Both the position numbers and the translations under genes were made by a program. Source: Xanthostigma xanthostigma (taxonomy: Eukaryota; Arthropoda; Insecta; Raphidioptera; Raphidiidae). From it: a stretch of DNA of 64,000 bases. The DNA is taken from contig OY754469.1 in the NCBI GenBank assembly GCA_963575645.1, forward strand, positions 40,630,753-40,694,752, read 5' to 3'. Shown piece after piece: positions 25,401-37,447 of the stretch. Position 1 is the first letter of the stretch. Each line of letters begins with the position of its first letter. Under the pieces are notes generated by a model that ran no database searches, was not told where the DNA came from, and saw only the letters and a list, made by a program, of their open reading frames with translations.

Positions 25401-28400
25401 TTACTCTGAATGTTTCTATATAGTCGAGACGAGAAACTAACACTAAACATTTCGGAGCGTACATAATATTGTGATGAGTAATGGCTGGAATAGAACGCAC
25501 TATTGGAGCGTCTCCATCTACTGGATCTTCCTCCTAAAAATAAAACAAAAAATTGAAGAAGCTAATGAAATTTTTATGTTTAAAAGTTTTGATGCAGAAC
25601 ACGTACTGTTCAAAATGTTGACCATCAATAAAAAAATAATTAATTACCAAACAAAATATTATTAGGACACCGTAACATAGTTAGCTAATGCGCACAGCGC
25701 GAAATTGAAGGATTAGAGCTCGGTGTAGGTTTCTCGGTGCCTTAAAATTTTTTTTTTACCCTTGTTTACATTATTAAGGATGTTAAAACGACAAAGTTGG
25801 TTTACATTGTTTGTTTTAAGTATGAGGGAAAATGTGCACCGGTCAAGATTGAAATGGATTTAATTTGAATTTTTACAAACCTCATCGACTGGTTTACTAG
25901 GAGTTATTGAAACAGTTTCGTTGAAACACATGCAAGCACAATAGTGCCGATTCGCATCGACATCGGTTAATACCGACACAAAAAATCTCGGTTCCAATCG
26001 CTCCGTCGATAGAGCCCATCCTTGCGGTTGGCAAAACTGTACCGAAAATAAAAAAAAAGGTAATTAAATACTACTTCTAGTATAAAATCTATTGTTTTAT
26101 GAGAAAACGATTGCCTTTTTCTTCGAAAGCTGAGTGTTTACACGACGTCAAATTATATATATGTGACATTTGACCAAACATAATTTTTATCAAAAAATAA
26201 GCGTCTGTCTGTCAATTTAAGCGTTAACATGTTTTCATGTCGTTATCATATCATAAACTGTAAGTGATATTTTTATCTGGCAAACATTATACAAAGAGGC
26301 TGTATTATAAATATTTCATTCTGAACGCTGTGAGAATACACATCCGGTCTTGATAGTGTGTAATCTGACAGCTTCGACTTTAACTGGAAATAATCATTAA
26401 GTTGCGTTCTTTGTAAAAAATTGGTTGTCTGTAAAGTCGGTTTGCGGACGATAGTTTTACGTGATAACGTATTCCACTCGAATATCATATTTAATAATAC
26501 ATAACCTAAATTTTAGTAGCTGTCAGGCGGAACGTGACACATTTCGGAACGTGACACTTTTTCGTGCATGCAGCCGGTGTTTCATCAATTTATAAGACGT
26601 TATCACGTCAAAAGTATTCGTAGCAGTAGAATTTCATTGTGAAAAAACGTTTGTTTAATTAAATTCGTAACTTTTATTTATTTAAATAATAAAATGAGAT
26701 GTTAAAAAAATTTGCAGAAAGAATTAGATTCGTACCCATTCAATTTCTTCAATAAATGGTGTATCGTCCCAGTCTTTTTCAGGGAAACGCTGAATTACAA
26801 TTCCTCTGCTGATTCCGCTCCCTGAAATACAAAAAAACGGCGGATCGTTCACAAAATGTTTGATTTAGTAGTATCAAACCTCACCCCAAAACTTACGGTG
26901 CCTTATACAAAATTTGTGTGTGGGGCCCTGCGCAAAATAGTAGTTCATGTATCTCGTATCTCAAGTCACCTAGTCATATCATTACGAACAAGATACATAC
27001 TACATTTTTTGCATGTATCTTCTATAAAATAGCTGATTTTCACTCCATATTTATATATTTGACAGATCAGTGTCATATTGAAATCAGTTTGGAATTTTAC
27101 GAAAACTTTTTTTGCTATTTCTGTTGTTCATATAGTTTTAAATGGTAACTGACAGGTTGTATTCGTAAAATCGTATTTTTTCTTATGCACTAGTGCGAAA
27201 TGGGTAATTTTACTACCGCTCTACAGGCATGAAACGCAGCTGTTTTATAGGAGGGTGTGCAAAAATATAATTATTTTATACACTTTTTTCTGTACCTATT
27301 TATTTTTCAGGAAAGAAAAGAAAAGGTTCCTCGGCTAATTATTCGTCAGAGTAAAGGCCATCTTATTAAAGAAAAGGTTTTTTTATTTTTTACACGCTTT
27401 ATATTAGTTTCACTTGTAAGTTTGTATGTATGTTTGTAATCTCAATTTGGACTACAGCAAGTGGTTTTTATTACTATAAGATGTAAAACCGTGTTAGACG
27501 GAACCCGCGGAGCCCTATAAACTCTCGCATATGCTTGCGATCGGCCCTGAGTAGTATTAATTGAACGTTATGTCTGTAAGTTTATGTATAAACGAACGAA
27601 ACTAAAAACTAATGACATTTATGGTTTTATAATGAGCTCAGTGGCGGATTAACCTATAAACAAATTAAGCAATTGTTTAGGGCATCACGTCTCAGGGGGC
27701 ACCAAGAAGCACCACTCAGATACGAAAAGTACCTCACTAAACTGTGTCTTTAGAAGTATAAAAGTTAAAAATAAATAATAATTTATTTTTGAAAATGAAA
27801 ACGAAAAAAAACTTTTATTTCTTAAGGGTTCAATTTTTCTAATTTTAAAGTTTTGAAACTTTTTTCTATTAATTGTATAAAAATGCCTAAGGTTTGATTT
27901 TATAGACAGCCAAATTTTCAATGCATTGATTGTAAAATTCAACATTTTTCCTAAAAATCTATCCTTTTTAACTTTTTTCTATCAATTTGAATTTTTTTTC
28001 ATAAACTGAACATATTAGAGATCGGGCCCTAAGCAAGAAATGCTTAGGGCATCAAGCAGTCATCCGGCACTGAATGAGCTCTGCCTGTTATCTAAACACT
28101 GATGCTGTTAGATGATTTAAAACAAACATACGGTATACAATATTACAATAAAAGAAACATTGTCACATAAATGATACAAAATAATATAATTGGCACAAAT
28201 TTACACTTCCGTTTTGTGTAATTTCAAGTACTTAAGGTTCATTATTAATATTTTTTAGTAGCAACGGAATTTGAGTCAATCAGCCGGTACCCTGCTCTTA
28301 CGCAAAAAAAATCTCTCAATTTAGTGTAGAGTGGTAAGTTTTTGTTCGAACGGTCCATTAAGATTTAAGAAATACATGCGTATAAAATTAATACTAAACA

Positions 28401-28678
28401 GCACTTGCGGCATTTAAATTTAATTTTGGTGATGCTATTGCTAAACTTCCTTCGCTAATATTATAAAAAATGACATGCGTTTTGCGTACAAAAAGCTGTT
28501 GAATGTTTTCTATACATCAGCGTTTAAAAAATACAATCTTTATAGAACTTCAAATTAAACCGAAGAGGATGCTGTATTATCAGTTATCAAGCACGAAATG
28601 ATAAAAAATGTACATATACTTACGTTCTTTTTCGTGATCGTATCCAACCACGACAAAATAGTCAGCTAATCTAGACAT
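4493..28678 (-). CDS. Sbf: SET-binding factor / MTMR5-13 type pseudophosphatase (complete, 26 exons)
   Basis: Product of about 2044 residues. Family role: Rab exchange factor (DENN) and inactive myotubularin scaffold in phosphoinositide control and endosomal traffic. Exons in transcript order: 28624-28678, 26736-26821, 25881-26036, 25405-25533, 23871-24090, 23314-23555, 21949-22267, 20244-20613, 19923-20031, 18659-18979, 18139-18575, 17601-18055, 17184-17493, 16654-16835, 15664-15871, 14070-14498, 12451-12813, 11340-11661, 10123-10464, 9832-10013, 8917-9064, 8177-8386, 7085-7241, 5845-6051, 5697-5779, 4493-4585. All junctions are GT-AG and every phase agrees; the total is 6135 nt. Domain order is DENN, SBF2, GRAM, dead myotubularin, C1, PH. 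The start begins [17 protein letters not shown], typical of DENN proteins. The last exon (31 codons) is isolated beyond an intron filled by a transposon. The exon 14 donor (A|GTACGT) was chosen by phase. Length is close to fly Sbf. Very sure of identity; single splice sites less so. Confidence 0.95.
4819..5112 (+). mobile_element. Foldback family F, complete copy nested in the Tigger relic
   Basis: Flanked by the exact 13-bp duplication ATTTGTTGACGTT (4806-4818 and 5113-5125). The left end has about 33 unpaired bases starting CAAATCTTTGATTAACG, followed by two long inverted arms (CAATAAATAAAATTATCGA and its complement) around a short AT-rich loop. Each arm contains CTGAAGAAGGTCC...GGATTGAAACG or its complement. 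Confidence 0.8.
5180..5353 (+). pseudogene. Tigger/pogo transposase N-terminal fragment
   Basis: The frame includes [20 protein letters not shown], the first helix of the CENP-B/Tigger-type helix-turn-helix DNA-binding domain. Coding resemblance ends after about 40 residues and the rest of the transposase is gone. It is antisense within Sbf intron 25. Confidence 0.7.
6100..6215 (+). repeat. Interspersed repeat shared with 27385-27480
   Basis: Both stretches carry ACACGCTTTATATTA, TTCACTTGTAAGTTTGTATG and GGACTACAGCAAGTGG in the same order. Both lie in Sbf introns. No ends or target duplications found. Confidence 0.5.
6225..6316 (+). repeat. tRNA-derived sequence (Leu/Ser-like class II), probable SINE
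   Basis: A box TAGCCGTGCGGTCTAAGGC and B box GGGTTCTAATCCC are spaced as in a long-variable-arm tRNA. An A-rich then T-rich tail follows. It is sited in Sbf intron 23. The anticodon arm cannot be paired well, so it is read as a SINE head or pseudogene. Confidence 0.5.
6360..6745. repeat. Interleaved inverted and direct repeats in Sbf intron 23
   Basis: The words ATATCGAACTAAAAAGTAAA and AAAATAAGCTTAAAACAATA occur once forward and at least twice in reverse complement within 390 bp. The result is a hairpin at about 6400-6570, and a second right arm at 6655-6725. This looks like a foldback element followed by a partial duplication. Confidence 0.6.
7085..8386 (-). other. Sbf: Sbf exons 22-23: C1 zinc-binding domain
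   Basis: Residues of about 1823-1880. A His and six Cys plus a second His follow the C1 pattern: [17 protein letters not shown], then (across intron 22) [15 protein letters not shown] and a final NC. The intron splits the domain between the two zinc-binding halves. A C1 domain ahead of the PH domain occurs in insect Sbf proteins, whereas human MTMR13 lacks it. This supports an invertebrate origin for the window. Confidence 0.9.
8477..8670. repeat. Tandem duplication, two 94-bp units, TATCGATA-rich
   Basis: The word ATCATAT recurs at 8477, 8571 and 8665. The units share ACATCAGACCAATA, ACTGATAATAACG and TTTTTTTTAGTAGCTTAA with few differences. Flanking sequence is rich in CGATATTATCGATA-type palindromes. 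In Sbf intron 21. Confidence 0.75.
9223..9704. mobile_element. hAT-type MITE (family A), 8-bp target duplication
   Basis: TIR TAGTAATGTGCCGGAT (left) and complement of TAGTTATGTGCCGGAT (right); exact duplication GACATAAT at 9215-9222 and 9705-9712. A second copy lies in DDX49 intron 4 (33025-33499). Inner sequence is rich in repeated ATCCGCGGATACGG palindromes. It is non-coding and located in Sbf intron 20. Confidence 0.88.
10498..11045 (+). repeat. Interspersed repeat family D, copy 1
   Basis: Runs from GTGACCTGTGCGAATTATTC to CCTTAGCGTATTAATATATA. The second copy is at 42313-42780. The middle holds several copies of CCGTCAGATGGCA in differing number between the two copies. Ends resemble those of RTE-mobilised units, but no duplication was found. 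Sbf intron 18. Confidence 0.6.
12855..13760 (+). mobile_element. Repeat family G, long copy in Sbf intron 16
   Basis: Starts TTGAAGTAAAACTTCTTTA and ends AAGAAGTTTTACTTCA plus the tail GTCGTGTGGTCTAAAGCACA. The terminal inverted pair is itself palindromic. Other copies: 16047-16586 and 36094-36680. It has two in-tandem GGCTAGTGGCGC(C/T)AT units and an (ATT)n tract at 13490-13518. Confidence 0.65.
14692..15398. mobile_element. TTAA-flanked MITE (family T), copy 1
   Basis: TIR GGAGGTTGAGGCGTTAAA on the left pairs with TAACGCATCAACCTCC on the right; TTAA flanks both ends (14688-14691 and 15399-15402). The TTAA border suggests piggyBac-type mobilisation. A second, interrupted copy is at 20811-21777. 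In Sbf intron 15; non-coding. Confidence 0.75.
16047..16586 (+). mobile_element. Repeat family G, copy in Sbf intron 14
   Basis: Same ends as the copy at 12855-13760 but shorter. It keeps one GGCTAGTGGCGCCAT unit and shares the right half, up to TGTGGTCTAAAGCACACT. Confidence 0.65.
17184..18055 (-). other. Sbf: Sbf exons 12-13: GRAM (PH-like) domain
   Basis: Residues of about 815-1070. The GRAM signature is seen as [17 protein letters not shown], followed by KGTPCDPFG at the exon end and [16 protein letters not shown] in exon 13. Before it lies an acidic Ser/Glu-rich linker (about residues 816-840). Such GRAM domains precede the phosphatase fold of all myotubularins and contribute to phosphoinositide and membrane binding. 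Confidence 0.9.
18139..20613 (-). other. Sbf: Sbf exons 8-11: SBF2 middle region
   Basis: Residues of about 403-815. Exon 8 has [16 protein letters not shown] and a helical stretch ending in IDEGLAKNN. Exon 10 (107 codons) is helical, with Cys residues and the NELSQHV segment, and exon 11 begins [16 protein letters not shown]. This matches the SBF2 domain that links the DENN and GRAM modules in MTMR5/13 proteins. No catalytic function is assigned to this part. Confidence 0.85.
19192..19699. mobile_element. pogo/Tigger-type MITE (family P), copy 1
   Basis: TIR CAGTGTAAACTCTTTATAAC at both ends, flanked by TA (190-191 and 700-701 of 19.1/19.7 kb). Inside, further GTTATAACGAAAA-type inverted words repeat. 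Matching copies: 49782-50308, and a right-end fragment near 47575-47641. In Sbf intron 9. Confidence 0.85.
20811..21777. mobile_element. TTAA-flanked MITE (family T), copy 2 with nested insert
   Basis: TTAA at 20807-20810 and 21778-21781; the same TIRs as copy 1. Relative to copy 1 it carries an extra block of about 260 bp (20940-21199). In Sbf intron 7. Confidence 0.75.
20940..21199 (+). mobile_element. Element nested in MITE copy 2
   Basis: The block is absent from family T copy 1. It begins with a perfect small palindrome, TTGGCACTCCGGGAGTGCCA, followed by GAAGTGAAAACTTC, and ends GAAGTTTTCACTTC. These inner ends are inverted repeats and resemble the GAAGT...ACTTC ends of family G. Confidence 0.55.
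22441..23270. other. Sbf intron 6, nothing recognised
   Basis: AT-rich intron sequence between exons 6 and 7. No terminal repeats, tRNA-like units or open frames of note are seen. Confidence 0.5.
24267..25308 (+). mobile_element. Solo LTR of a Ty3/gypsy-like retroelement in Sbf intron 4
   Basis: Begins TGTTGCG and ends TTACA, flanked by the 4-bp duplication ATAA (24263-24266 and 25309-25312). A promoter-like block GCTATAAAAGGCGAGC at about 24911 followed by CAGTCAGTCAGTCAG and an ATAAATAAATT stretch after it fit U3-R-U5 organisation. Only one LTR and no internal genes remain. A LINE fragment is inserted at about 24377-24790. Confidence 0.65.
24377..24790 (-). pseudogene. 3' end of a non-LTR retrotransposon (LINE) inside the LTR
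   Basis: On the minus strand a frame with [18 protein letters not shown] and [11 protein letters not shown] is the usual C-terminal end of LINE reverse transcriptases of the Jockey/CR1 type. It is followed by an untranslated tail and a (TACA)n-type end at 24377-24400. It is 5'-truncated. Confidence 0.65.
26417..26612 (+). repeat. Repeat family W, copy 2
   Basis: Same start (TTGGTTGTCTGTAAAGTCGG) and end (GACGTTATCACGTCAAAA) as the copy at 268-568; in the middle, GGAACGTGACAC occurs twice. In Sbf intron 2. Confidence 0.6.
27639..28072. mobile_element. hAT-type MITE in Sbf intron 1
   Basis: TIR CAGTGGCGGATTA / complement of CAGTGCCGGATGA with exact 8-bp duplication AATGAGCT at 27631-27638 and 28073-28080. 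Inside, TTAGGGCATCA occurs near both ends in the same orientation with interior AT-rich DNA. No transposase. Confidence 0.88.
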
Positions 28679-29560
28679 GTTTAATTTTAATATTAAAAAA
28701 TAGAAAATTCCAAAATGTCTAACCCATCAGGGTCCTCATATATTTTACTACAACGATACAAAATTATAAAATTATTATTAATTTAAGTAGTATCCTTGGT
28801 CTCATGGGTCAATAAACGTTATAACTTGTAACAACTGTCAAACCGAAACCCAACCACACTTCACTCAAAGACACACCCATGGTAAAAAAATAACACTTTT
28901 CTTTTAAATATGAATTTACTTTTAATTCCGAACATTTAATTGTGATGTATGTAAATTATAAATAACTGATTATTTATCATTTTATTAGTCACTTAACGTA
29001 ATGTCACAAAACTTTGCCACCTTTGGTCGTCAGTACATCTATTGACTGGCTACAGGCCCGGTCTTATCCCTATCGGGCCTATCACTCATCACTTTCAATT
29101 GCAATTCTGTGCAGCATATTTTTGAGATGAGTAGTAAATGTCCGGCAAATGTCTAGACAAATTAGTCTAATCAATTTCCCTTGAAATTATTACTTTTAAA
29201 ATTCTTTGAAAGCGTAGTTTATTTATAAAATAGAACATTAAAGAGGTTCATAACTACGATTTTACGAATATAAAAAAAACACTGATTTTAAACAAAAATG
29301 GAATGTGACACCGTTGTCGTCAATATTCTGAATGTGTCAGTTGTTTATACTTAATAGAATGTTTTTTTTTCATATTATTTTGTGTACAATAAGTTTATAG
29401 GAACATTAAACGTACAGAAATAAAAGTGATATGACGATACAAAAATTTTAAATTTCCGTAATTAGCCTCTGTTTAGAAAATCGTTTTCGACAGGTTTGTG
29501 TTTGACATTTGACAGCGTAGGATTTGACAAATTCAAGTCGCAATTTAAAAATAATCTGAA
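28679..29560. promoter_or_regulatory. Shared head-to-head upstream region of Sbf and Rab33
   Basis: The 882 bp lie between the Sbf start codon (28678, minus) and the Rab33 start codon (29561, plus). No transposon with recognisable ends is seen here, unlike almost every other non-coding stretch of this size in the window. No clear TATA box is visible. Both promoters and both 5' untranslated regions must lie here unless upstream non-coding exons exist elsewhere. Confidence 0.6.
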
Positions 29561-30937
<1,377 letters not shown>

Positions 30938-31136
30938 CTCTAACAAATCAGCTTATTTTATTTAAAATGCTAGTCTATTGTGACCTCACAAAATCAGTGG
31001 GTTTCAATTACTCTTTGTAATTGTCCTTTCTGTTGATTTTACTTACTATTTGAATTTTCAAAGCAACATTTACTTTGAAAATCGATTTTACCAATTTTAA
31101 ATTCCAGTATTAAAATTTTAGTCCACAATCATCGAC

Positions 31137-31142
31137 AATAAA
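31137..31142 (+). terminator. Probable Rab33 poly(A) signal
   Basis: AATAAA about 200 nt after the Rab33 stop; the first such hexamer on the plus strand. Confidence 0.5.
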
Positions 31143-31678
31143 ATCAGTTCAAACACGTCCTAACTAAAAAAAACTCGGGTCGCAGTGCGAAACCCTGCCG
31201 ACAATATAGTGTATTTGCTAACACAGGCAGTGTGGCTTTATGACGTGAACTTAACTCTTTTGTTTTTGGTCAAAATAAAAAAAATAACCCCTTAATACAT
31301 CCCTTAAAATAATGTTTTTTTCTTAATATTAATATTACTATCAATATACCAAATTAAATCCACCGTTCACTAAATAAATCCATATCTACAAACTGATGTT
31401 TTCATAAAATTTTTAAGTCCGGTCCTGTCGGGCCGATTTTAATGAAATTTTAGCAGCACATTTTCATCTTTAATAGTAGGTTAGATTTCAATTTTGAAAC
31501 GATTCTGAAATATTTTTCGGTATTTTTGGGCCCAAAAAAATTTTTCAACCCCTAAAAACCACCCTTAAAGTGGCCCGATTGGGCCCATTTTAAATAGGCT
31601 TCGTGCGGTGGTGGATTCCAACATGTGGTCCAAATTTCGTTAAAATCGATTAACTCCTTCGAAAGTTATAGCCCGCAC

Positions 31679-31722
31679 ACATATATATATATATATATAT
31701 ATACATACATACATATATATAT
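31679..31722. repeat. (AT)n / (ATAC)n microsatellite
   Basis: About 24 bp of AT repeats followed by three CATA units and more AT, downstream of Rab33. Confidence 0.85.
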
Positions 31723-31860
31723 AAACATTTTCAAAAATAGTGCCAAACTTCTTAGAAAGTTATGAAACGTCGAGAAATTTTGGTCCGACCCCTAGGTCCC
31801 GCCATCCGACCGACGCCAATAGTGTAAGTGCCTTATGGCAAATACACTAAAAATATTAGG

Positions 31861-32024
31861 TTCGTTCCAAGCAGCCGCGAACGGTAATAGAACCGTACAC
31901 AGTCTTGTCACGGCGCAAGACTAATTTGCGCACTAGCTCAAAAATCGATACTGCGCAAGACAGTCTTGCGCAGTAACAAGACTGTGTATGGTTCTATTAC
32001 CGTTCGCGGCTGCTTGAAACGAAC
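31861..32024. mobile_element. Short MITE with 49-bp TIRs between Rab33 and DDX49
   Basis: Left arm GTTCGTTCCAAGCAGCCGCG onward and right arm ending CGCGGCTGCTTGAAACGAAC are inverted over about 49 bp. A second inner inverted pair has GCGCAAGAC / GTCTTGCGC. The whole unit can fold on itself. It lies between the two convergent 3' ends. Confidence 0.75.
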
Positions 32025-32239
32025 TTATTAAATTTCTAATTTTTTTAAAAACATTTTTGTTATGTGACCTTCCCATTTATGTAAAAAAAAACCCTATTTT
32101 AAATTTCGCTTTTAAAGATTGTTTCTGATGTTTCAATATTGAAAATTTTTCAACGTAATAAAATTGTGTTTAACTATGTTTGAAGTGACTACAATGTATT
32201 AATGTAAAAACGCCAGAGAAAATATATCTTTTAAAATTT

Positions 32240-34541
<2,302 letters not shown>

Positions 34542-35170
34542 CGTGTAAATTTAAAATATCGCCACTGTAATATTGGAAATATACACACTATTTATCATCA
34601 TTTGAATTCCACATTATTTCACCTTTTTTTTTTTTTTTTTTTTTTTATTATTTGTTTATGGCCTGACTTGTCTATTTCACCTTGATTCAATTCAATACGC
34701 CATGTGATTTTGTAGGTTAATTAAGTTGACATTTCTATTCTTTGATATATGGAGGGATACTTTGATACTGTTGGCTACCATAGAGCTACATACCTATATC
34801 TATCAACCAAAGAGTGGAGTAGCGTGGCGCCAAGGTGCAAATATTACAGGTGTACTCATTGGTGTGCTGGAAATATTACATGGTGTGCTCATTCTAAGTC
34901 TAAAATTTAAAGTAAAAATATTGATACTGACATTTTAGAAAGGATTTTCAATAAAAACAAATATCATAATAATACACATAATAAATTATGCAATCCTAAT
35001 AACCAAAGTAATCAGTAATGCTTAATTATTATGGTCAATATAGAGTCGTATCCACTTTACTTATATCACAAACAGAAATAATTAAAATACGAAGGCAATA
35101 AACATGAAATGCTAAAAATCAAGAAAAAGTAGTTACTTTTCGCATTTAAATGTGCAACACATTTGTAATT

Positions 35171-35250
35171 TAGCTTTATGTCACGAAGAGGAACGCGCTT
35201 TAGATAAGGAAGACGAGCGGGCTTTAGATGACGAAGACGAACGCGTTTGG
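35171..35250. repeat. Three imperfect 24-bp tandem units with open frames
   Basis: Units end in GCTTTAGAT-type words and start with GAAGA(G/C)GA. On the plus strand they read as an acidic octapeptide (ALDKEDER, ALDDEDER), on the minus strand as a basic one. No start codon or splice context; no family recognised. The surrounding 34542-35284 otherwise shows only a poly(T) tract and AT-rich DNA. Confidence 0.45.
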
Positions 35251-35284
35251 ACATTTTCGGAGTTAATAGCTGTAGTGATTTTGG

Positions 35285-35690
35285 CCCATATATCTAGAAA
35301 TTAACTATATGAATCATTGCCTATCCACTCTGTGCGGTGAGTGTACGCAACAAAGCGTATCGATAATATATCTGCGTCTCTTTCTTCGATGTAATTCCCT
35401 GATTTCTCCAATGATAGGATTGGTTGATGTACTTGCTTTCAATCTGAATAAAGTATCTCTGTTTCAAAAAATTTGTCTTTTTCTATGACATTAACATGGA
35501 CGTACCCAGCTTTTGGCCCAGGAGGGGGCAAATTAGAAATTTCTTAAGCCGGCTCCCCCGTGCTTGTTTTGCCCTCCTGGATACGCTAGTGCTTATGGCG
35601 TAAAAAAAGACAGAAGTATATGGTTACACCCTAATAATTCGATTGCGATTTTATTCCTATGCTCAGTATAGAATAAAAGTATGTGAGTGA
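35285..35690 (+). repeat. Repeat family E, copy 1
   Basis: Shares over about 390 bp the blocks CTATATGAATCATTGCC, ATTCCCTGATTTCTCC, GCTTTTGGCCCAGGAG and GATTTTATTCCTATGCTCAG with copies at 39055-39450 and 55050-55432, and in part (reverse) at 55755-55830. Unclassified; no terminal repeats found. Confidence 0.6.
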
Positions 35691-36093
35691 ACCGCGATCT
35701 GCACATCCCTGATCTAAGTTCTAAGAACTCCGCAATCTTTCTTAACGTTATATATCCGTTTTCTTACTACAAGATGTGTAAAGTTTCTTTCCCTAAATAA
35801 AAGTAACGAACGGAAGTTATATGATTAAGTAGAGTGCCGTTACAAGTTTTTGTTTTTTTATTCGGTAATTATGATGCGTGGATCGTTTCATTTTATCGTT
35901 CTTTAGATAGTTGTTAGTTATTTAGATAGATTTCCTTATGCGATAAGATCTCATTTAGCTACGTATTTTAATGTTTCACTAGATTTAAGCTTTAATAAGC
36001 GTATCACGATCACCGTTACCGCAAAATAAGCGTACAGGATTTAGGATCTCAATATCGTGGAGATCTCAAAGACCGAAGAGAAAGTAACATTTT

Positions 36094-36680
36094 TAAAGTA
36101 AAACTTCTTTAGGCACGCTTGACTTGGGGAGTAAGCTGGTAAATGCCTGTAGAAATCGTTTACGGAAGTGCATCATATCGCGGTGCCTGACGAAATCGTT
36201 TACGGAAGTGCATCATCGGAGTTGAGAGGGAGATATAAGTTAGTGAGTGAGACAAAGACGGAGCATTAATACAACTATTTGACGTTTAAAATGAAAACAA
36301 CTGTTTTTTGGTATCAAAAATACATTTCATCGAATTTTGCTGCATTTTGTAACGGGAAATAATGTAGGTTAGTTAATAAATTCTTTTAAATGTATTATAA
36401 ATAATGCTAATATAATAAATACCTATATATACATATTTTGCCTATTAATTAGATAATCAAAAATTATATTTTGTAGATATGCGCTACAGAGTGAGGATAT
36501 ATTGTGTTCGATAAACTTTGAGACGAACCGACTGCATATTATTGTTCGTTTATGAATTTAACATGAGCAAATTTGAGGTATTTATGTACTTATTACCTAT
36601 TCTTAATAAATATATTTAAAATAATTATGGCAGGAAGAAGTTTTACTTCAGTCGTGTGGTCTAAACTCTAAAGCACACTC
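36094..36680 (+). mobile_element. Repeat family G, intergenic copy
   Basis: Starts AAAGTAAAACTTCTTTA and ends AAGAAGTTTTACTTCA plus GTCGTGTGGTCTAAA. The middle differs from the two Sbf copies, keeping only the first 150 bp and the last 60 bp. Confidence 0.6.
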
Positions 36681-37447
36681 GCTTTTTTTAATGCTTTCTT
36701 TTATTGTGGGGTCTGGGTTCATAATTTTATCGTAGAGTTCAGGCCCGTAACGAGGCTGGTGCAGGCGGTGCGGTGCACTGGGGCCCCCGGCTACTAAGGG
36801 CCCCCAGGACCAAAAAGCTACACTTCAAAATAAGCTACTAAATCAAGATAATTTTTTTTTATATCTAAGAGAAAGAAATGTAATTAATTTTTTTCAGCTT
36901 GAGGTATATAGGGGGCCCTGGTTGCGGGAGACCACATGACTTGCTGAAAGGTGATCTAGTGAAAAATATATATTTCTTTGGTGTTGTTTCCACTAGTGAT
37001 TTTAAACATAGAAAGGTAAATGACCCCGTAGTAAATTTGCAGCTTTTTTTTTAGAACCCAATTTTTAACAGGAAAGGCCTCGACAGTTTTTGCACTGGGG
37101 CCACCAAGCCCGACGGTACGGTCGTAGTAGGATTCACTGGAGCATTCATAAATCACTTGATTTCATTTTTTGATACTCTTCTTCCCTTCATTTAATCTAA
37201 AGAGGCACGCGGGAGAGAGAGAGAGAGCTGCTCCTCTTTTCTCGTCTGTATAAGCCCTTGGCCCTTGACTGATAAGTTGAGAACACTAATTTTTTTCCAT
37301 CAATGTTTTATATAGGAAAATTAATGTAAATTAAAACAACACGTCCAAAAAAAGGCACCAATCAAAACATCACAGCCCAGGTGGTTTCACACAATGATCG
37401 CCATTCGCTATCCGTTAATTAGAGATCAGTTGTACTATCATACATAC

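Larger units (their letters stand above)
21949..28678 (-). other. Sbf: Sbf exons 1-7: tripartite DENN module
   Basis: Residues 1 to about 402 hold the u-DENN, core DENN and d-DENN parts. Visible landmarks are the N-terminal [10 protein letters not shown] strand, the FCQPQGW turn in exon 3, the exon 5 stretch with [15 protein letters not shown], and the exon 6 core [18 protein letters not shown] followed by [15 protein letters not shown]. These are conserved landmarks of DENN Rab exchange factors. Exon 7 begins with ATG ([13 protein letters not shown]) directly at its acceptor. That ATG is internal and not a gene start, because the frame continues from exon 6. Confidence 0.9.
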
